Position numbers and translations under genes: made by a program | Notes under the pieces: model-generated | The model's database searches: none | What the model was told of the DNA's origin: nothing | Seen by the model: the letters and a program-made list of their open reading frames with translations, nothing else | Source of the DNA: Desulfurivibrio alkaliphilus AHT 2 | Lineage (GTDB): Bacteria > Desulfobacterota > Desulfobulbia > Desulfobulbales > Desulfurivibrionaceae | Assembly: GCF_000092205.1 (NCBI RefSeq) | Contig: NC_014216.1 | Coordinates: forward strand, 2,547,742-2,611,741 | Direction of reading: 5' to 3' | Length of the DNA stretch: 64,000 nt | Shown here: positions 24,979 through 35,748 of the stretch, one piece after another | Layout of the letters: the number at the start of each line of letters is the position of its first letter | How positions within the stretch are numbered: the first letter of the stretch is position 1

Positions 24979-25149
24979 GTGTTGGCATCGGGGTGGGGGC
25001 CGCAAAACCCGGTAGCGACTCATTCTCGGCGGGCATCCATGCCCGCCTCCGAGGCGGCGGCGGCCTCCTGCGCGTCCATGCGCCCGGCCGCCGCCGAACC
25101 CGTCGCTACCGGGTTTTGCGGCCTCCGTCCAGACTCAGGGCGACTTTGA
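24979..25149. repeat. Dispersed palindromic repeat, family A copy 1
   Basis: About 170 bp upstream of lptA, between it and argB. Outer arms GCCGCAAAACCCGGTAGCGA … TCGCTACCGGGTTTTGCGGC pair almost perfectly; inner palindromes are GGCGGGCATCCATGCCCGCC and GGCGGCGGCC … GGCCGCCGCC. Similar copies lie at 29683 and, inverted, at 40962. Confidence 0.85.
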
Positions 25150-25322
25150 TGTTGCCCTGTCTCCGGCGCGGTTTCTGCTTGCGCCCGGCCCGGCAAAACC
25201 ATTACCTTATATCATTCGTCGCCGGCCGGGAAGATTTTTGTCCCGGTCGGCATGGGTACCATCTTAACACAATTTTTTTAATATAGCACAAAACGTGCCA
25301 AGCCTGCGGGGCCGGAAGCGAC

Positions 25323-26204
25323 ATGAACAATAGCCTGGATAAAGCCAAAACCCTGATCGAAGCCCTGCCTTACCTGAGGCAGTTTGCCAATGCCACGGTG
25401 GTCATCAAGTACGGCGGCCATGCCATGGTGGATGAGGAGCTGAAAAAAAACTTCGCCCTGGACATCATCCTGATGAAGTACGTCGGTATCAACCCGGTGG
25501 TGGTGCACGGCGGCGGGCCGCAGATCAACCGCTTCCTCGACAAAATGCAGATCACCCCCAGCTATATCCAGGGGATGCGGGTTACCGACGGCGAAACCAT
25601 GGATGTGGTGGAGATGGTGCTGGTGGGCAAGGTGAATAAAGAGATCGTCAGCCTGATCAACTACCACGGCGGCCGGGCGGTGGGGCTTTCCGGCCGGGAT
25701 GGCGACCTGATCACGGCGGAAAAGATGCAGATCATGAAAGAGCAGGTGGAAAACGCCCCGCCGGAGTTGATTGATCTCGGCCGGGTGGGGCGGGTGGTGG
25801 GGGTGGACGCCGGGGTGCTGGAAACCCTGGATGCCCGCGGCTTTATCCCGGTGATCGCGCCGGTGGGGGTGGGTGATGACGGCCGGGCCTACAATATCAA
25901 CGCCGACCTGGTGGCCGGGGCGGTGGCGGCCAAACTCAAGGCCGCCAAGTTGATCCTGCTCACCGACGTGGCCGGGGTGCTGGATAAGGATGGCGGCCTG
26001 ATCTCTTCCATCGCCGCCGGCGAGGTGGAACAATTCATCGCCGACGGGGTGGTGGGCGGCGGCATGATCCCCAAGGTTCGCTGCTGCAAAGAGGCGGTGG
26101 CCGGCGGGGTGGGCAAGGCCCATATTATCGATGGCCGCAAGGAGCATGCCATTTTGCTGGAAATGTTCACCCAGAGCGGGGTGGGAACGGAGATTGTCAA
26201 ATGA
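25323..26204 (+). CDS. argB: N-acetylglutamate kinase
   Basis: A 293-residue amino-acid kinase catalysing the second step of arginine synthesis. Motifs: [10 protein letters not shown] (nucleotide lysine), [10 protein letters not shown] (acyl-substrate loop), [10 protein letters not shown], then [25 protein letters not shown] and the C-terminal GGMIPK. The ~293-residue length with an N-terminal helix ([17 protein letters not shown]) is that of arginine-sensitive, hexameric enzymes, so feedback inhibition is likely. It overlaps argD by 4 nt. Confidence 0.97.
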   Translation: MNNSLDKAKTLIEALPYLRQFANATVVIKYGGHAMVDEELKKNFALDIILMKYVGINPVVVHGGGPQINRFLDKMQITPSYIQGMRVTDGETMDVVEMVLVGKVNKEIVSLINYHGGRAVGLSGRDGDLITAEKMQIMKEQVENAPPELIDLGRVGRVVGVDAGVLETLDARGFIPVIAPVGVGDDGRAYNINADLVAGAVAAKLKAAKLILLTDVAGVLDKDGGLISSIAAGEVEQFIADGVVGGGMIPKVRCCKEAVAGGVGKAHIIDGRKEHAILLEMFTQSGVGTEIVK

Positions 26205-27391
26205 GCGAGAACGAACAATGGAACCAGCGGGGGAACCGGGTTTTGATGAATACTTACGGGCGGTTGCCGGTGACCATGGTACGGGGCGACGGCTGCACCC
26301 TGCATGATGCCGACGGCCGCGAGTATCTTGATTTTGTGGCCGGGATCGCGGTCTGCAACCTGGGCCACTGCCACCCGGCGGTGACCGCAGCCGTGCGCGA
26401 ACAGGCTGAAAAACTGGTGCATGTCTCCAACCTTTACCATACCGTGCCGCAAATCGAGCTGGCGGAAAGGCTTTGCGATCAATCTTTTGCCGATCGGGTC
26501 TTTTTCTGCAACTCCGGGGCCGAGGCCAACGAGGCGGCCATCAAGCTGGCCCGCAAGGCCGGCGGCGAGGGCCGGTATGAAATAATTTCGCTCACCGGCT
26601 CTTTCCACGGCCGGACCCTGGCCACCGTGGCCGCCACCGGTCAGAGCAAGTTCCATGAGGGTTTCGAGCCCCTGCCCGCCGGTTTTATCCACGCCCCCTT
26701 CGGCGACCTGGTGGGGCTGGAGCGGCTGATCGGGCCGCAAACCTGTGCCGTGCTTTGCGAGCCATTGCAGGGGGAGGGCGGGGTGCGCCCCCTGGCGCCG
26801 GAATATTTGCAGGGGATTCGCGAACTCTGTAATCGCCATGGCCTGCTGCTGATCTTCGATGAAGTGCAGGTGGGCATGGGGCGCACCGGCAGCCTGCTGG
26901 CCCATGAGCAGCTCGGGGTGACCCCGGACATCATCACCTTGGCCAAGGGCCTGGCCAACGGCCTGCCCATGGGGGCCATGCTGGCCGGGGAAGAGGTGGC
27001 GGCGGCCTTCACCCCCGGCAGCCACGCCTCCACCTTCGGCGGCAACCCGCTGGCGGCGGCCGCCGCCCTGGCGGTGCTCGACACCCTGCTGTCCCCGGAC
27101 TTTCTGGCCGAGGTAAGAGAAAAAGGCGCCTACCTGGCCGCCGGCCTCAATGAACTGGTGCGGCGCTACCCCGATCGCTTGCAGGAGGTGCGCGGCCTGG
27201 GCCTGATCCAGGGCCTGGTGCTGCAGCAGGAGTTTCGCGAGCAGGGCCCGGCCATGGTGCAAAAACTGTTCGAGCGGGGCCTGCTGCTGAATTTTGCCGG
27301 CAATACCGCCCTGCGCTTTATTCCGCCGCTGGTGGTCAGCCGGCCGGAAATCGATCGGGCCGTGGAGCTGGTGGCTGAAGTCGTGGTTTAA
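26201..27391 (+). CDS. argD: Acetylornithine aminotransferase
   Basis: A 396-residue class III PLP aminotransferase making N-acetylornithine from the semialdehyde and glutamate. Key segments are [67 protein letters not shown] (PLP Asp) and [16 protein letters not shown] (Schiff-base Lys). ATG 26201 overlaps the argB stop, giving coupled translation. Confidence 0.96.
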   Translation: MSENEQWNQRGNRVLMNTYGRLPVTMVRGDGCTLHDADGREYLDFVAGIAVCNLGHCHPAVTAAVREQAEKLVHVSNLYHTVPQIELAERLCDQSFADRVFFCNSGAEANEAAIKLARKAGGEGRYEIISLTGSFHGRTLATVAATGQSKFHEGFEPLPAGFIHAPFGDLVGLERLIGPQTCAVLCEPLQGEGGVRPLAPEYLQGIRELCNRHGLLLIFDEVQVGMGRTGSLLAHEQLGVTPDIITLAKGLANGLPMGAMLAGEEVAAAFTPGSHASTFGGNPLAAAAALAVLDTLLSPDFLAEVREKGAYLAAGLNELVRRYPDRLQEVRGLGLIQGLVLQQEFREQGPAMVQKLFERGLLLNFAGNTALRFIPPLVVSRPEIDRAVELVAEVVV

Positions 27392-27543
27392 CAGGGCGGG
27401 AAAAAGACCTTTACAAAGGTGGTTGATATTTTGTAAGTGTTGATGTTCGCTCCCGGGCCGGGAGGTCTGCCGTAACAGCGGGTTCCGGCGGGTCCGGGCC
27501 GGGGTAAAAAGAAACTTGTATTCAACCTGATAACGGAAAAAAC

Positions 27544-28461
27544 ATGGCACGACATCTGCTGAGCCTGGCGGATTTCAGCGGCGCCGAGCTGGCCGCCCTG
27601 ATCGACCGGGCCCTGGTCCTGAAAAAGGAGCGCCGGGAAGGGGTTCGTCACCGGGACCTGGCAGGGCGCACCATCGCCCTGGTTTTTGAAAAACCCTCCA
27701 CCCGTACCCGGGTCTCCTTCGAGGCCGCCATGTACGGCCTGGGCGGCCAGGTCATTTATCTTTCTTCCCGCGACACCCAGTTGGCCCGCAACGAGCCCCT
27801 GAAAGACATGGCCCGGGTCATGGCCCGCTACGTCGATGGCCTGGTGGTGCGTACCTTCGGCCAGCAGATCGTCGATGAGCTGGCCCGTTATTCCGAAGTG
27901 CCGGTGATCAACGCCCTTACCGACCTGCATCATCCCTGTCAGGTGCTCAGCGACCTGATGACGGTGATCGAGCATAAAGGCGAGCTTAAGCAACTGAAAA
28001 TCGCCTGGGTGGGAGACGGCAACAACATGGCCAACTCCTGGATCCAGGCCGCCGCCCGCCTGGGCTTCGCCCTGACCCTGGCCTGCCCCGAGGGCTATGA
28101 ACCCGATCTCGACATCCTCAAGGCCGCCCGGGCCGAGGCCGAGCGGCCCATCAACCTGGTCCGCGACCCCATCGAGGCGGTGGCCGAGGCCGATGTGATC
28201 AACACCGACGTCTGGGCCAGCATGGGCCAGGAGGATGAGCAGCTCCAGCGGCTCCAGGTTTTCCGCCCCTACCAGATCAACGAGCGCCTGCTGGCCCAGG
28301 CCGATGGCCGGGCCGTGGTGCTGCACTGCCTGCCGGCCCACCGGGATGAAGAGATCACCGAGGCGGTGCTGGAAGGGCCGCAGTCGGTGGTCTGGGACCA
28401 GGCGGAAAACAAGATGCATATCCACGCGGCCATCCTGGCCGATTTCATTGCAAGGAAATAA
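27544..28461 (+). CDS. argF: Ornithine carbamoyltransferase
   Basis: A 305-residue transferase forming citrulline from ornithine and carbamoyl phosphate. Motifs: FEKPSTRTRVSFE (carbamoyl-phosphate loop), NALTDLHHPCQVLSDL (HPCQ), WVGDGNNMANS, DVWASMG and the ornithine Cys loop VLHCLPAHRDEEI. It follows argD after 152 nt and is separated from argG by 3 nt. Confidence 0.97.
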   Translation: MARHLLSLADFSGAELAALIDRALVLKKERREGVRHRDLAGRTIALVFEKPSTRTRVSFEAAMYGLGGQVIYLSSRDTQLARNEPLKDMARVMARYVDGLVVRTFGQQIVDELARYSEVPVINALTDLHHPCQVLSDLMTVIEHKGELKQLKIAWVGDGNNMANSWIQAAARLGFALTLACPEGYEPDLDILKAARAEAERPINLVRDPIEAVAEADVINTDVWASMGQEDEQLQRLQVFRPYQINERLLAQADGRAVVLHCLPAHRDEEITEAVLEGPQSVVWDQAENKMHIHAAILADFIARK

Positions 28462-28464
28462 AAG

Positions 28465-29667
<1,203 letters not shown>

Positions 29668-29682
29668 GCAGCACCGCATCTT

Positions 29683-29850
29683 TTGGTTGTGGCAACGGGG
29701 TGGGGGCCGCGATTACCGGTAGCGGCTCATTCTCGGCGGGCATCCTGCCCGCCTCCGAGGTGCGGGCGGCCTCCTACGCGTCCATGCGTCCGGCCGCCCG
29801 CAAACCCGCCGCTACCGGTAATCGCGGCCCCCGTCCAGGCGCGACTTTGA
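29683..29850. repeat. Dispersed palindromic repeat, family A copy 2
   Basis: About 168 bp between argG and argH. Outer arms GCCGCGATTACCGGTAGCGG … CCGCTACCGGTAATCGCGGC differ from copy 1 in the AAAACCCG versus GATTACCG stretch, and both arms change together. The 3' flank GTCCAG…GCGACTTTGA is shared with copy 1. A short CAGCACCGCATCTT, the start of a family B repeat, precedes it at 29669. Confidence 0.85.
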
Positions 29851-29918
29851 CTGGGTCTGGTGAATGCCCTGCTGGAGAAACGTTGAACTAATCATCACCC
29901 TTTTGAGGATCATATACA

Positions 29919-31310
29919 TTGAAGCAGCAGCAAACCGGCGACATGAAGATGTGGGGGGGGCGTTTTGCGGAGAAAACCGCCGCCTCGGTGGAGGCCTTTA
30001 CCTGCTCGGTCCATTTCGATTGCCGGCTCTACCGCCACGACATCGCCGGCAGCCGGGCCCATGCCCGGATGTTGGCCCGCCAGGGGTTGATCAGCGACGA
30101 GGAGTGCCGGTTGATCCTGGGCGGCCTTGATGAAATTGAAGGCGAGATCGAGCGGGGCGAGTTTGTATTCCGGCCGGAGCTGGAAGATATTCACATGAAT
30201 ATCGAAAAAGCCCTGGCGGAAAGGATCGGCCCCGCCGGGGAAAAGCTGCATACCGCCCGCAGCCGCAACGATCAGGTGAACCTGGATTTCCGCCTCTATC
30301 TGCGGGAGGAGTGCGACCGCCTGGACGGCCTGCTGGCCGAGCTGCAGCGTTCCCTGGTAACCCAGGCCCGCCGCTGGCGGCAAACGGTGATGCCCGGTTA
30401 CACCCATTTGCAACGGGCCCAGCCGGTGCTGGTGGCCCATCATCTGCTGGCTTACTTTGAGATGTTCAAGCGCGACCGCCAGCGCCTGGCCGACTGCCGG
30501 CGGCGGATCAACGTCCTGCCCCTGGGGGCGGCGGCCCTGGCCGGTACCGGCCTGCCCATCGACCGCGAGTATGTCGCCGAGTTGCTCGATTTCCCCCAGG
30601 TCTCGGCCAACAGCCTGGATACCGTGGCCGATCGCGATTTCGTCATCGAATTTGCTTCCGCCGCCGCCCTGATCCAGGTCCACTTGAGCCGGCTGGCCGA
30701 AGAGTTGGTGCTCTGGACCAGCGAGGAGTTTGCCTTCGTCGAGTTGCCCGATGCCTTCTGCACCGGCAGTTCCATCATGCCCCAGAAGAAAAACCCCGAC
30801 GTGCCGGAGTTGATCCGCGGCAAGTCCGGCCGGGTGGTGGGCCACCTGATGGCCCTGCTGACCCTGCTCAAGGGGTTGCCGCTGGCCTATAACCGCGACC
30901 TCCAGGAGGACAAGGAGCCGATCTTCGACACCGTGGACACCGTTTCCGCCTCCCTGGCCCTGGCTGCCGAATTGATGGCCGGGCTCAACTTCCGGGAAGA
31001 AAAACTGGCGGCGGCCCTGCGCCGGGGCTGCATGACCGCCACCGACCTGGCCGATTACCTGGTACGCAAGCAGGTGCCATTCCGCCAGGCCCACGCCATC
31101 GTCGGCCGCGCCGTGGCCTACGCCCTGGAGCAGGGTCGCGATGTGGCCGAGCTGAGCCTGGTCGAGTTGAAGCGTTTTGCCGAGTGCATCGAAGAGGATG
31201 TCTTTGCCGTGCTCTCGGTGGAGGGCTCGGTGAACAGCCGTAACTCCCTGGGCGGCACCGGCGGGGCGCGGGTGGATGAGGCCCTGGCCCAGGCCGAAAG
31301 CGAGATCTAG
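29919..31310 (+). CDS. argH: Argininosuccinate lyase
   Basis: A 463-residue lyase of the fumarase/aspartase superfamily releasing arginine and fumarate. Motifs: WGGRFAEKT, HTARSRNDQVNLDFRLYLR, MPGYTHLQRAQPV and the signature GSSIMPQKKNPDVPEL with the catalytic Ser. TTG 29919 is taken as start because GAGG lies 9-12 nt upstream, while ATG 29943 has no ribosome-binding site. It completes the arg cluster after the family A repeat; the following lipoprotein gene begins 2 nt later. Confidence 0.96.
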   Translation: MKQQQTGDMKMWGGRFAEKTAASVEAFTCSVHFDCRLYRHDIAGSRAHARMLARQGLISDEECRLILGGLDEIEGEIERGEFVFRPELEDIHMNIEKALAERIGPAGEKLHTARSRNDQVNLDFRLYLREECDRLDGLLAELQRSLVTQARRWRQTVMPGYTHLQRAQPVLVAHHLLAYFEMFKRDRQRLADCRRRINVLPLGAAALAGTGLPIDREYVAELLDFPQVSANSLDTVADRDFVIEFASAAALIQVHLSRLAEELVLWTSEEFAFVELPDAFCTGSSIMPQKKNPDVPELIRGKSGRVVGHLMALLTLLKGLPLAYNRDLQEDKEPIFDTVDTVSASLALAAELMAGLNFREEKLAAALRRGCMTATDLADYLVRKQVPFRQAHAIVGRAVAYALEQGRDVAELSLVELKRFAECIEEDVFAVLSVEGSVNSRNSLGGTGGARVDEALAQAESEI

Positions 31311-31311
31311 A

Positions 31312-32349
31312 GTGCGATACCCGGTCTTTTGGGTGTTGTGGTTGCCGCTGCTGTTGCTGGCGGCAGGTTGCGGGAAGAAGACCGACCCTTTGCCGCCGGC
31401 AGAAATTTTGCCGGCCCCCATTGCCGACCTGGACGTTGTATTGGATCAGCGCGGGATCGAGCTTTCCTGGACCGTGCCGCGCCGCACCGTACAGGGGGAG
31501 CGCCTGCCTTACCGGGTGAAAAAATTTAAGCTCTACCGGGCGGTGGTGCCGCAGGAGGAGTACCGGGAAGACGAGCCGCCCCCCTTTGGCCGCCCGCTTA
31601 CCGTGGCCAATGAACTGGCCGCCGGGGAGCGCCTGGTTTACCGCGAAACCCTCCTGCTGCCCGGCCATCGCTATAGCTATCAGGTGAAGAGCCGGGCCGG
31701 CTGGTTGCTGGCCAGTGAGCCGTCCAACCTTGTTGATTTCACCTGGCTGGCCCCGCCGGGGGCGCCCCGAGCCCTGGCCGCCGAGGCCGGTGATCGGGTG
31801 GTGGAATTGCGGTGGCAGCCGCCGCGGGAAATTCCCGCCCTGCCGGCCGAAGTGTCGGCCGAGCTGCGCTACCAGCTTTACCGTTCCCGCGACGGGAAAG
31901 ATTTTACCGCTCTGGCCACCACCGCTGAGCTTCACCATCTCGACCGGGAGGTGGTGGGGGGGCGGACCTACTATTACCGGGTACGGGCCATGGCGGTGCT
32001 GGGTGAAACCCGGGTGGCCGGGCCGGTTGGGGCCACGGTGTCGGTGACGGCTCGGGATCTGACCCCGCCGACGGCCCCGCTCCTGGAGGCGGCGGTACCG
32101 GTGCGGGAAGGGGTGCGGCTGCTCTGGGAAATGCCGGATGATCGAAGAATTGCTGAATTTATCGTGCTGCGCCGCCTGCCCGGCGAAGATGAGGGCCGGG
32201 AAATCGGCCGGCAACGGGCTCCGGCCCTGAGCCACTTGGATCGCCACCCCCCGGCGGAGGCCGATGTCTGGTATTATCGCCTGGTTGCCGTGGATGTGGA
32301 AGGCAACCGCAGTGAGCCGGGTAACGAACTGCGCTTTCGTCGCCCGTAA
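31312..32349 (+). CDS. Lipoprotein with fibronectin type III-like domains
   Basis: A 345-residue lipoprotein. GTG 31312 starts VRYPVFWVLWLPLLLLAAGC, ending in a lipobox LAAGC. Three beta-sandwich repeats of fibronectin III type follow, recognisable by IELSWTVPRR, YRVKKFKLYRAV, VELRWQPPRE, LRYQLYRSRDGKDF, TYYYRVRAMA and VRLLWEMPDD. It should be anchored in the outer membrane or facing the periplasm. Function is unknown; it directly follows argH and may share its transcript. Its TAA stop is provided by repeat B copy 1. Confidence 0.7.
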   Translation: MRYPVFWVLWLPLLLLAAGCGKKTDPLPPAEILPAPIADLDVVLDQRGIELSWTVPRRTVQGERLPYRVKKFKLYRAVVPQEEYREDEPPPFGRPLTVANELAAGERLVYRETLLLPGHRYSYQVKSRAGWLLASEPSNLVDFTWLAPPGAPRALAAEAGDRVVELRWQPPREIPALPAEVSAELRYQLYRSRDGKDFTALATTAELHHLDREVVGGRTYYYRVRAMAVLGETRVAGPVGATVSVTARDLTPPTAPLLEAAVPVREGVRLLWEMPDDRRIAEFIVLRRLPGEDEGREIGRQRAPALSHLDRHPPAEADVWYYRLVAVDVEGNRSEPGNELRFRRP

Positions 32350-32495
32350 CCGAACAGCCGCACCGCATCTTCGGGCGATCAGCCAGGCTTACGTACAGGG
32401 GGTACGCTGCGCCTGGCTGCTTGCCCGAACCTGCGGCACTGCTGAACGGTTACGGCCCGTTAGACCGGCAGGTTAGTACTCCTGCTGAACGGTTA
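32346..32495. repeat. Dispersed palindromic repeat, family B copy 1 (extended)
   Basis: Core 32346-32453: arms CGCATCTTCGGGCGATCAGC and GCTTGCCCGAACCTGCG pair, with AGCCAGGC/GCCTGGCT inside and a GTAC…GTAC centre. An added ~42-bp module (CGGCCCGTTAGACCGG … GAACGGTTAC) follows and recurs inverted beside copy 4 (48203). The first bases GTAA hold the stop codon of the upstream lipoprotein gene. Confidence 0.85.
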
Positions 32496-32525
32496 CGTTT
32501 TTACACACTTTGCAGAGGTCGTTTG

Positions 32526-33818
32526 ATGGATCATTTTCAATACCGCGACGGGGTGTTGGGTGCCGAGGAGGTGCCGGTGCCGGCCATTGCCGAGGCCGTG
32601 GGTACGCCTTTTTACCTTTACAGCACTGCCACCCTGGAGCGCCACTTCAAGGCCCTGGATGACTCCTTTGCCGATCTGGCCCACCTGACCTGTTTTGCCG
32701 TCAAGGCCTGCTCCAATATCGCCATCCTCCGGCTTTTCGCCAGGCTGGGCGGTGGGGCCGACATAGTCTCCGGCGGCGAGCTTTACCGGGCCCTGGCCGC
32801 CGGGATTGATCCCGGCAAGATCGTTTATTCCGGGGTGGGCAAGACCCGGGCCGAAATTCGCCAGGCCATTGAAGCCGGGATTTTGATGTTCAACCTGGAA
32901 TCGGAGCAGGAGCTGGAGGTGGTGGCCCAATGTGCCACCGAACTGCAGACCACGGCCCGGATTTCCTTTCGGGTCAACCCCGACGTGGACCCCCAGACCC
33001 ACGCCTACATCTCCACCGGCCTGGCCAAAAACAAGTTCGGGATTCCCATCGCCGAAGCGCCGGCGGTTTACCGCCGGGCGCGTGAGCTGGCCGGGGTGGA
33101 GATTGTTGGGGTAAGCTGCCATATCGGTTCGCAACTGACCAAGGTGTCGCCCTTTGTCGACACCATCGACAAGCTTAAAAAATTCCTCGCCCGGCTGGCC
33201 GCCGATGGCATTGCCGTTAAATATCTCGATATCGGCGGCGGCTTAGGTATCAAGTATAATCAGGAAGAGCCGCCCGAACCGGCCGCTTACGGGGCTGCCG
33301 TGCGCCAGGCTCTGGGCGAGTTGGACTGCACCTTGATCCTGGAACCTGGCCGGGTTATAGTGGGCAACGCCGGGATCATGGTGACCAGGGTGCTTTACAC
33401 CAAGAGCGGCCCGAAGAGCAGCCCAGAGAACAGCCATAACGGGCAAAAAAAATTCATCGTGGTGGATGCCGGCATGAACGATCTCTTCCGGCCCAGCCTG
33501 TACGATGCCTATCACGCCATCGTGCCGGTGGTGCAGGGTGATGGCGCTACCCAGACCGCCGACGTGGTGGGGCCCATCTGCGAAACCGGCGATTTTCTGG
33601 CCCGCGATCAGGAGGTGCCCGCCGCCCGGCCCGGAGAGCTGCTGGCGGTGAAAAGCGCCGGCGCCTACGGTTTTACCATGGCCTCCAACTACAACTCCCG
33701 CCCCCGGGTGGCGGAGGTGCTGGTCAACGGCACCGAATTTCATGTTATCCGCCGCCGGGAAAGCTATGAAGATCTGATCCGGGGCGAAGAGATCCCGGCC
33801 TTTCTGAACAGGTCGTAA
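32526..33818 (+). CDS. lysA: Diaminopimelate decarboxylase
   Basis: A 430-residue PLP enzyme of fold III making lysine from meso-diaminopimelate. ATG 32526 with AGAGGT upstream starts the conserved MDHFQYRDGVLGAEEVPV; the longer frame into the repeat is rejected. Motifs: FYLYSTATLERHF, CFAVKACSNIAIL (PLP Lys), GVSCHIGSQL, YLDIGGGLGI, LILEPGRVIVGNAG and a late GPICETGD (active-site Cys). A short insertion SGPKSSPENSHNGQKK near residue 300 is unusual. It begins the lysA-dapF-dapA-dapB group. Confidence 0.95.
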   Translation: MDHFQYRDGVLGAEEVPVPAIAEAVGTPFYLYSTATLERHFKALDDSFADLAHLTCFAVKACSNIAILRLFARLGGGADIVSGGELYRALAAGIDPGKIVYSGVGKTRAEIRQAIEAGILMFNLESEQELEVVAQCATELQTTARISFRVNPDVDPQTHAYISTGLAKNKFGIPIAEAPAVYRRARELAGVEIVGVSCHIGSQLTKVSPFVDTIDKLKKFLARLAADGIAVKYLDIGGGLGIKYNQEEPPEPAAYGAAVRQALGELDCTLILEPGRVIVGNAGIMVTRVLYTKSGPKSSPENSHNGQKKFIVVDAGMNDLFRPSLYDAYHAIVPVVQGDGATQTADVVGPICETGDFLARDQEVPAARPGELLAVKSAGAYGFTMASNYNSRPRVAEVLVNGTEFHVIRRRESYEDLIRGEEIPAFLNRS

Positions 33819-33823
33819 CCGCC

Positions 33824-34669
33824 ATGCAATTCCCCATTTCCTTCACCAAGATGAGCGGCGCCGGCAATGATTTTATCCTGATGGACCATCGCCGGCCGCT
33901 GTTTGCCGATACCGCGGCGGCACAAAAGTTTGCCCGGGCGGTGTGCCGGCGCAAGTTTTCCGTGGGCGCCGACGGCCTGATCTTAATCGAAGAGAGTAAA
34001 GAGGCCGATTTCCGCTGGCAGTTTTTCAACGCCGACGGCTCGGTGGCCGAGATGTGCGGCAACGGCGCCCGCTGCGCGGCCCGCTTCGCCTATGAACGGA
34101 AGATTGCTCCGGCCCGCATGCATTTTGCCACCCTGGCCGGGATTATCGAGGCCGAGATTACCGGCACCAACGTGGGCCTGACCATGACTCCGCCCGAGAA
34201 CCTGCAGCTTGACCTGCGCCTGGATGACCCGGCCGGGGGCGAGCAAACCGTGCACCTGGTCAACACCGGGGTGCCGCACGCAGTATTGCTGGTGGACGAT
34301 ATCGATGTCGTGCCGGTCAAGGAGTGGGGGCGCCATTTCCGCTTCCACCCCCGCTTTGCCCCCGCCGGAGCCAACGTCAACTTCGTCGGCCGGGAAACGG
34401 CAACCAGTGACCTGCTGCGGGTCAGAACCTACGAGCGGGGGGTGGAGGATGAAACCCTGGCCTGCGGCACCGGCGCGGTGGCCGCCGCCCTGGTGGCCTC
34501 CTGCCTGGACCTGACCGCTGCTCCCACCCGAGTCATCACCTCGGGCCGGGACGAACTGGTGATCCATTACCACCGGCAAGGCCGTGATTTTACCGGGGTC
34601 AAGCTGGAAGGCCCGGCGGATTTCATTTACGAGGGGCAGCTCCACCAGGAAGCCTTGCGCAGAGGGTAA
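33824..34669 (+). CDS. dapF: Diaminopimelate epimerase
   Basis: A 281-residue cofactor-free epimerase converting LL- to meso-diaminopimelate. The two catalytic cysteines lie in VAEMCGNGARCAARF and ETLACGTGAVAAAL; KMSGAGNDFILMDH opens the protein and NFVGRE marks the second lobe. It starts 5 nt after lysA. Its TAA stop (34667-34669) lies within the first bases of repeat B copy 2. Confidence 0.96.
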   Translation: MQFPISFTKMSGAGNDFILMDHRRPLFADTAAAQKFARAVCRRKFSVGADGLILIEESKEADFRWQFFNADGSVAEMCGNGARCAARFAYERKIAPARMHFATLAGIIEAEITGTNVGLTMTPPENLQLDLRLDDPAGGEQTVHLVNTGVPHAVLLVDDIDVVPVKEWGRHFRFHPRFAPAGANVNFVGRETATSDLLRVRTYERGVEDETLACGTGAVAAALVASCLDLTAAPTRVITSGRDELVIHYHRQGRDFTGVKLEGPADFIYEGQLHQEALRRG

Positions 34670-34773
34670 TCGTTCAGCAGCACCGCATCTTCGGGCGATC
34701 AGCCAGGCTTACGTACAGGTGTACGCCGCGCCTGGCTGCTTACCCGAACCTGCGGCACTGCTGAACGATTACC
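34666..34773. repeat. Dispersed palindromic repeat, family B copy 2
   Basis: About 108 bp. Outer arms GTAATCGTTCAGCAG … CTGCTGAACGATTAC; inner arms AGCCAGGC/GCCTGGCT; centre GTACAGGTGTAC. The copy begins with the dapF stop codon and separates dapF from dapA. Confidence 0.87.
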
Positions 34774-34851
34774 GCAGAAGATAACTCAGTGCGGCCCGTG
34801 GATAACTTTTTTTGACGAACATTTGAGTAGATATTTTCAGGAGGATACACC

Positions 34852-35739
34852 ATGAGTAATAAATTTCGCGGCGCCTTTGTGGCCATTACCACCCCGTTTA
34901 ACCCCGACGGCAGCCTGGATGAACAGGGATTGATCGACCTGCTCGAGTTCCAGATCGCCGCCGGCACCCACGGCATCGTGCCCTGCGGCACCACCGGCGA
35001 GGCAGCCACCATGAGCCACGAGGAGCATCACCGGGTGGTGGAGCTGACCGTAAAAACCGTGGCCGGTCGGGTGCCGGTGCTGGCCGGTACCGGTTCCAAC
35101 AGCACCAGCGAGTCCATTGAGCTGACCCGGCATGCCAAAGAGGCCGGCGCCGACGGGGCGCTGCTGATCACCCCTTATTACAACAAGCCTTCCCAGGAAG
35201 GGCTGTACCGCCACTTCAAGGCCCTGGCCGAGGCGGTTGATATTCCCATCATCCTGTACAACGTACCCGGCCGCACTTCCGTTAACATGCTGCCGGCCAC
35301 CGTGGCCCGCTGCGCCGAGATCGACAACATTGTCGGCATCAAGGAGGCCACCGGCAGCCTGCAGCAGGTCAGTGAGGTGATCCGCGCCTGCCCCAACGGC
35401 TTTGCGGTGTTGAGCGGCGACGATTTCACCTCCATGGCCACCGTCATGGTGGGCGGCACCGGGGTGATTTCGGTCAGCTCCAACGTGGCCCCGGCGGAAA
35501 TGGCGGCAATGATCAAGGCCGCCCTGAACAACGACAACGCCAAGGCCAGGGAGCTGCATTACCGGTTGTTTCCCCTGATGCAGGCGATGTTTTTCGATAC
35601 CAACCCGGTGCCGGCCAAAACCGCCCTGAAGATGATGGGCAAAATCAAGTCCGACTTCGTACGCCTGCCGCTGTACGCCACCGACCAGAACACCGTGGCC
35701 AAACTGCAACAGGTCTTACAACAGTGCGGTTTAGTTTAG
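34852..35739 (+). CDS. dapA: 4-hydroxy-tetrahydrodipicolinate synthase
   Basis: A 295-residue TIM-barrel aldolase condensing pyruvate with aspartate semialdehyde. Motifs: GIVPCGTTGEAATM, GADGALLITPYYNKPSQEGLY, ILYNVPGRTSVNM (catalytic Tyr) and NIVGIKEATG (Schiff-base Lys). The GGAGGATACACC ribosome-binding region is very strong. dapB follows after 9 nt. Confidence 0.97.
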   Translation: MSNKFRGAFVAITTPFNPDGSLDEQGLIDLLEFQIAAGTHGIVPCGTTGEAATMSHEEHHRVVELTVKTVAGRVPVLAGTGSNSTSESIELTRHAKEAGADGALLITPYYNKPSQEGLYRHFKALAEAVDIPIILYNVPGRTSVNMLPATVARCAEIDNIVGIKEATGSLQQVSEVIRACPNGFAVLSGDDFTSMATVMVGGTGVISVSSNVAPAEMAAMIKAALNNDNAKARELHYRLFPLMQAMFFDTNPVPAKTALKMMGKIKSDFVRLPLYATDQNTVAKLQQVLQQCGLV

Positions 35740-35748
35740 GGGGCGATC

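Noticed and set aside
29668-29682. A seventh family B repeat before repeat A copy 2.
   Set aside because: Only the first ~14 bases (CAGCACCGCATCTT) are present, with no second arm.
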